Part shown: in pieces, positions 42,897 through 45,607 of the stretch
Layout: the number at the start of each line of letters is the position of its first letter
How positions within the stretch are numbered: position 1 is the first letter of the stretch
NCBI GenBank assembly: GCA_963748095.1
Contig: CAVVIO010000030.1
Location: 1-45,607 of the forward strand
DNA from: CAVVIO01 sp963748095
Lineage (GTDB): Bacteria; Bacteroidota; Bacteroidia; Bacteroidales; UBA10428
DNA length: 45,607 bases
Direction: 5' to 3'
The notes under the pieces: model-generated
Databases searched by the model: none
Told to the model about the DNA's origin: nothing
Seen by the model: only the letters and a program-made list of their open reading frames with translations
Made by a program: the position numbers and the translations under genes

Positions 42897-45362
42897 ATGA
42901 TAAAAAATTACCTGAAACTGACCTTTAAGCTTCTGAAAAGAAAGAAAATATTTTCCGTTATTACTATTTTCGGAATGGCGGTTCCTTTGATGTTTCTGAT
43001 GATCATTATTTCCTCACTTTCGCATTTTGCAGCTCATGAGAGTCCTGAAAGTAATTTCGATAGAGTCATTTCTCTGAATAGACTTAATTTCCTCAATTAA
43101 GAGGAAAGATAATACAAGTAATAGCACAGTCATACCTTCTTATGATTTCATTAAAAAATATATTAAACCAATGAAAACCCCTGAAAAGGTGGGGGTCATA
43201 TCCGGATCGGAAACTTATAATCTATATGTAAATGATAAAAAATCCATACTTAACATAGTTTATACCGATGCGGCTTTCTGGAAGATAGCTGATTTTAATT
43301 TTTTGGCTGGAAAAGCATTCAATGTTTCGGATGTGAAAAATTCGCAGTTGGTTGCAGTAATTGATGAACAAACTAAAAAACTTGTTTTTGGTGATGAAAA
43401 TGCGGTAGGAAAAATAATGAGGTTTTTCAATAAGTCATATAAAATTATTGGTGTGGTAAAGATGTGGATATAAGTCGTCAGCACACATACGCCAATGTCT
43501 GGCTGCCTATTACAACTTCTGAAAAATACATGGTAAGTGATATTATAGGTGCCAGGTTGTAACTGTATGATACTAGCAAGGAACAAAGGAACAGATTCCC
43601 CTGATAAAAGCGGAATTTTCTCATATTATGAAAAATTTTGACTTGGGGAATTATGAGGGCCTTACCGAAATCGACGGTGAATTAACCGGTATCACATTCA
43701 ACAACAAGTTGAAAAGTATTATGGAAAATATGTTTTCGGTTAGAATAGAAGCGGACTATATCCTATACCTGGTTTATGCAGTTATCTTTTTCTTTTTCAT
43801 ATTGTTGCCTTCTATTAATTTACTTTATATTCACAGCAGCCGGATCAATGAGCGATCATCGGAAATTGGTGTGCGAAAATCATTCGGTGGCGCCAGACGT
43901 AAACTCTCCGGTCAGTTTATTTTTGAAAATGTAACGGTTTCATTACTCAGCGGGTTATTGGGATTAATTTTTACGCTTTTGTTTTTCCGGTTATTCAACA
44001 GTACCCGGATCGTACCTGGCCTGCATTTGTCTATCAACCTTATTAGTCTGTTTATTTGTCTGGCATTATGGCTTATTTTCGGTATATCTACCGGATTATT
44101 ACCAGCCATAAGAATGAGCAGGGTAAATATTATCGATGCCCTGAACCGGAGCGAGATACATGCAAACATTACTATTCTTGCTCAAAGAATAAAAAGACTT
44201 AAAATAATTCTTCTGGTTGAGTTTTCACTTACCTTTCTTTCATTAGCGGTTATCCTGGCTTTTGTTTTCAAACTATATAAAAACCATGCGTACAAGTTGG
44301 GGTTTGATTATCATAATGTATATCAGGTGGAGATACTTCAGTATGATCACGGAAGCTCAGGTTGGTATGATGAAAACTCCGGTAATAAAGAAATAGAGGA
44401 TCTGATAAAATCAAATAACCTTGTTGAATATTATGGAAAATGGAAAAATAATGAGCCTTATCATCCCGGATATACCACACTTATGGATGGAATCAAATAT
44501 AAAGACAATCTTTTAAAGGACAATATTCATTTTTCCATTGCTGATGAGCAAATGAATAAAATATTTAAATTAAATATTATTACTGGAAGATGGTTTAATA
44601 AAGCCGACGAACGGCCTGATTATTATCCCCTCGTATTAAATGCCTTATGTAAAAAACAACTTTTTGGAGATGAAAATCCCTTGGGAAAACAGGTAGAGAT
44701 AGGTAAAAATATATGTGAAGTGATCGGGGTAATCGATCATTACAAATATCACGGAGAATTTTCAGTCCCAACATATACGGTGTTTTCAAGAAGATCTCTG
44801 CCTTATATGAATGTAAACAGCTGGGGCAGACCGACAACTGATTTCTTCAGGGTGAAAGACTGGCACATCTGTAGAAGATATAAATTCCATGGCAACAACT
44901 CTTTCGCAGAAATATCCCGGTTATGAAATAAATATAACTTCACTCGATTCGGTTCGCAGCAAATATTTACGCAAAACGCTGGGACCGGTTATAGTGGTTC
45001 TGGCAGTATTCTTTCTGATAATGATTGTAGTGTTGCTCGGATTGTTCGGAGTTCTATGGTATGACATAAGTCTGCGAAGATCGGAAGTAGGCGTGCGCAG
45101 GGCTGCCGGGGCAACTTCGGGAAAGATCTTCAGCCTGGTTGTAAAGGAAATGCTTGTATGGGCTTCCCTGGGAATCTTCATTGGGATTGTGCTTTTCGTT
45201 CAGCTTCCCTTTTTAAACCTGTTTTCATTTGGATGGAGCAATGGTGTGGAATCTGTAATTTTTGCCGCACTTATCATATATATTCTTGTAATAATCTGCA
45301 GTTTATTACCGGCAAGCCAGGCAGCCAAAATACAACCGGCAGTGGCTTTGCATGAAGAATAA
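42897..45362 (+). pseudogene. FtsX/MacB-type ABC transporter permease broken by frame changes and a nonsense codon
   Basis: Four frame segments make one large permease. They are 42897 to about 43085, continuing about 43090 to 43463 and on toward 43600, then 43628 to about 44862, then about 44865 to 45362. Apparent lesions are one extra base near 43086, one missing near 43463, TAA in place of a sense codon near 43558, one missing in the C run near 43602, and one extra near 44862. The net is zero, so the ancestor would be 821 residues, the usual length of the double FtsX-core permease of Bacteroidota. Domains are an N-terminal helix, a MacB-type periplasmic core, three helices (SSEIGVRKSFGGARRKL), then the same layout again (RRSEVGVRRAAGATSGKI). 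Its ATPase is not in the window. Confidence 0.88.
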
Positions 45363-45366
45363 GGTC

Positions 45367-45532
45367 GACGGGTTTCTAACCCGTCGGAAAAAAGATGAAT
45401 GGAGGAATAAAAATATGGTTGAAAATGTCGGGTTGGAAACCCGACAACCTTGGTGGACGGGTTTTTAACCCGTCGAAAAGAGCAGATGTGGCAGGGGTGA
45501 TAAGGCTGGCTGCATCGGGTTGGAAACCCGAT
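45367..45532 (+). repeat. Second palindromic array (two composite units), copy of the array at 42513
   Basis: Type A palindromes at 45367-45385 and 45456-45474 alternate with type B at 45427-45445 and 45514-45532, with 41- and 39-base spacers. The first unit closely matches unit 1 of the earlier array, including the sequence from the preceding stop codon. The second matches the spacer of unit 3 there (GATAAGGCTGGCTGCATCGG). So the array is a duplicate with internal units lost or gained. Confidence 0.92.
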
Positions 45533-45568
45533 GACCTTAAACAAAGAAATAAATTAAAATAAAACCTG

Positions 45569-45607
45569 ATGTTCAAAAACTACTTGAAAATTACCTGGAA
45601 AGTTCTG
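45569..45607 (+). CDS. Start of a second FtsX-type permease (cut by the window edge)
   Basis: Only 13 codons are visible, MFKNYLKITWKVL. They match the start of the permease at 42897 (MIKNYLKLTFKLL) and the conserved N-terminus of this permease family. The gene continues past the window and lies 36 bases after the second palindromic array, repeating the arrangement of array then permease. Confidence 0.75.
   Translation, partial: MFKNYLKITWKVL

Noticed and set aside
16482..45362. Programmed +1 ribosomal frameshifting as an explanation for the many TTT-associated frame changes
   Set aside because: The sites share no slippery codon, stop or stimulatory structure, some are losses rather than gains, and several genes would need two or three events each.

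Overview
The window looks like a chromosomal stretch from a Bacteroidota bacterium, probably near the Bacteroidales/Marinilabiliales, although the exact lineage cannot be fixed from sequence alone. The evidence is the AT-rich intergenic DNA, the near absence of Shine-Dalgarno sequences, two TonB-dependent receptors (one with an N-terminal carboxypeptidase-regulatory-like domain), LytTR-type response regulators, a C-terminal type IX secretion sorting domain on a giant exported protein, and large duplicated FtsX-type permeases. No rRNA, tRNA, CRISPR array or intact insertion sequence was seen.

Layout. 1-207 is the tail of an anion/sodium permease. 623-5003 holds small exported proteins: a beta-barrel, a secreted protein of unknown function, a lysozyme-like protein and a tandem pair of paralogous exported proteins. 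5246-12517 is housekeeping and metabolism: bacteriohemerythrin, an e(P4)-type acid phosphatase lipoprotein, asparagine synthetase B, inorganic pyrophosphatase, aldo/keto reductase, a DUF2891 protein and a dienelactone-hydrolase-like protein. A TonB receptor (12722-14656) sits behind a perfect 10-bp dyad and converges on a methyltransferase. 15701-20440 on the minus strand reads as one transcription unit: TonB receptor, TPR protein, 4-TM histidine kinase (frame-broken) and LytTR regulator. This suggests a receptor linked to its own two-component system. 20785-25160 holds a DUF998 membrane protein, a second (frame-broken) dienelactone hydrolase, an exported metallo-beta-lactamase-fold protein with an exported peroxiredoxin, and an MFS transporter.

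25261-30832 encodes a 1770-residue secreted protein with FG-GAP repeats, about fifteen thrombospondin type-3 repeats in three blocks, a metzincin-type zinc site and a type IX sorting tail. It is preceded by an 83-residue exported protein. Upstream of these, on the same strand, lies a TPR histidine kinase plus LytTR regulator (31223-34182). 34492-39574 holds a DUF3795 protein, a sigma/putative anti-sigma pair with a divergent membrane gene, and several small genes, four of them frame-broken. 39765 to the right edge is an export system: HlyD-type adaptor, TolC-type channel, a degenerate FtsX-type permease and the start of a second permease.

Two patterns go beyond ordinary gene content. First, about 13 apparent single-base indels and one nonsense codon are concentrated in seven genes, while about 32 kb of other coding sequence is fully open. 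Second, the window carries several kinds of palindromic or tandem intergenic DNA: 87-94 bp composite units beside the permease genes, 21-nt and 22-nt minisatellites, a 95-bp nested inverted repeat and a 33-bp palindrome. No gene set in the window can be shown to be a wholly new system. The receptor/TPR/two-component unit, the giant metalloprotease with its small partner, and the permease-linked palindromic arrays are the best candidates for a closer look.
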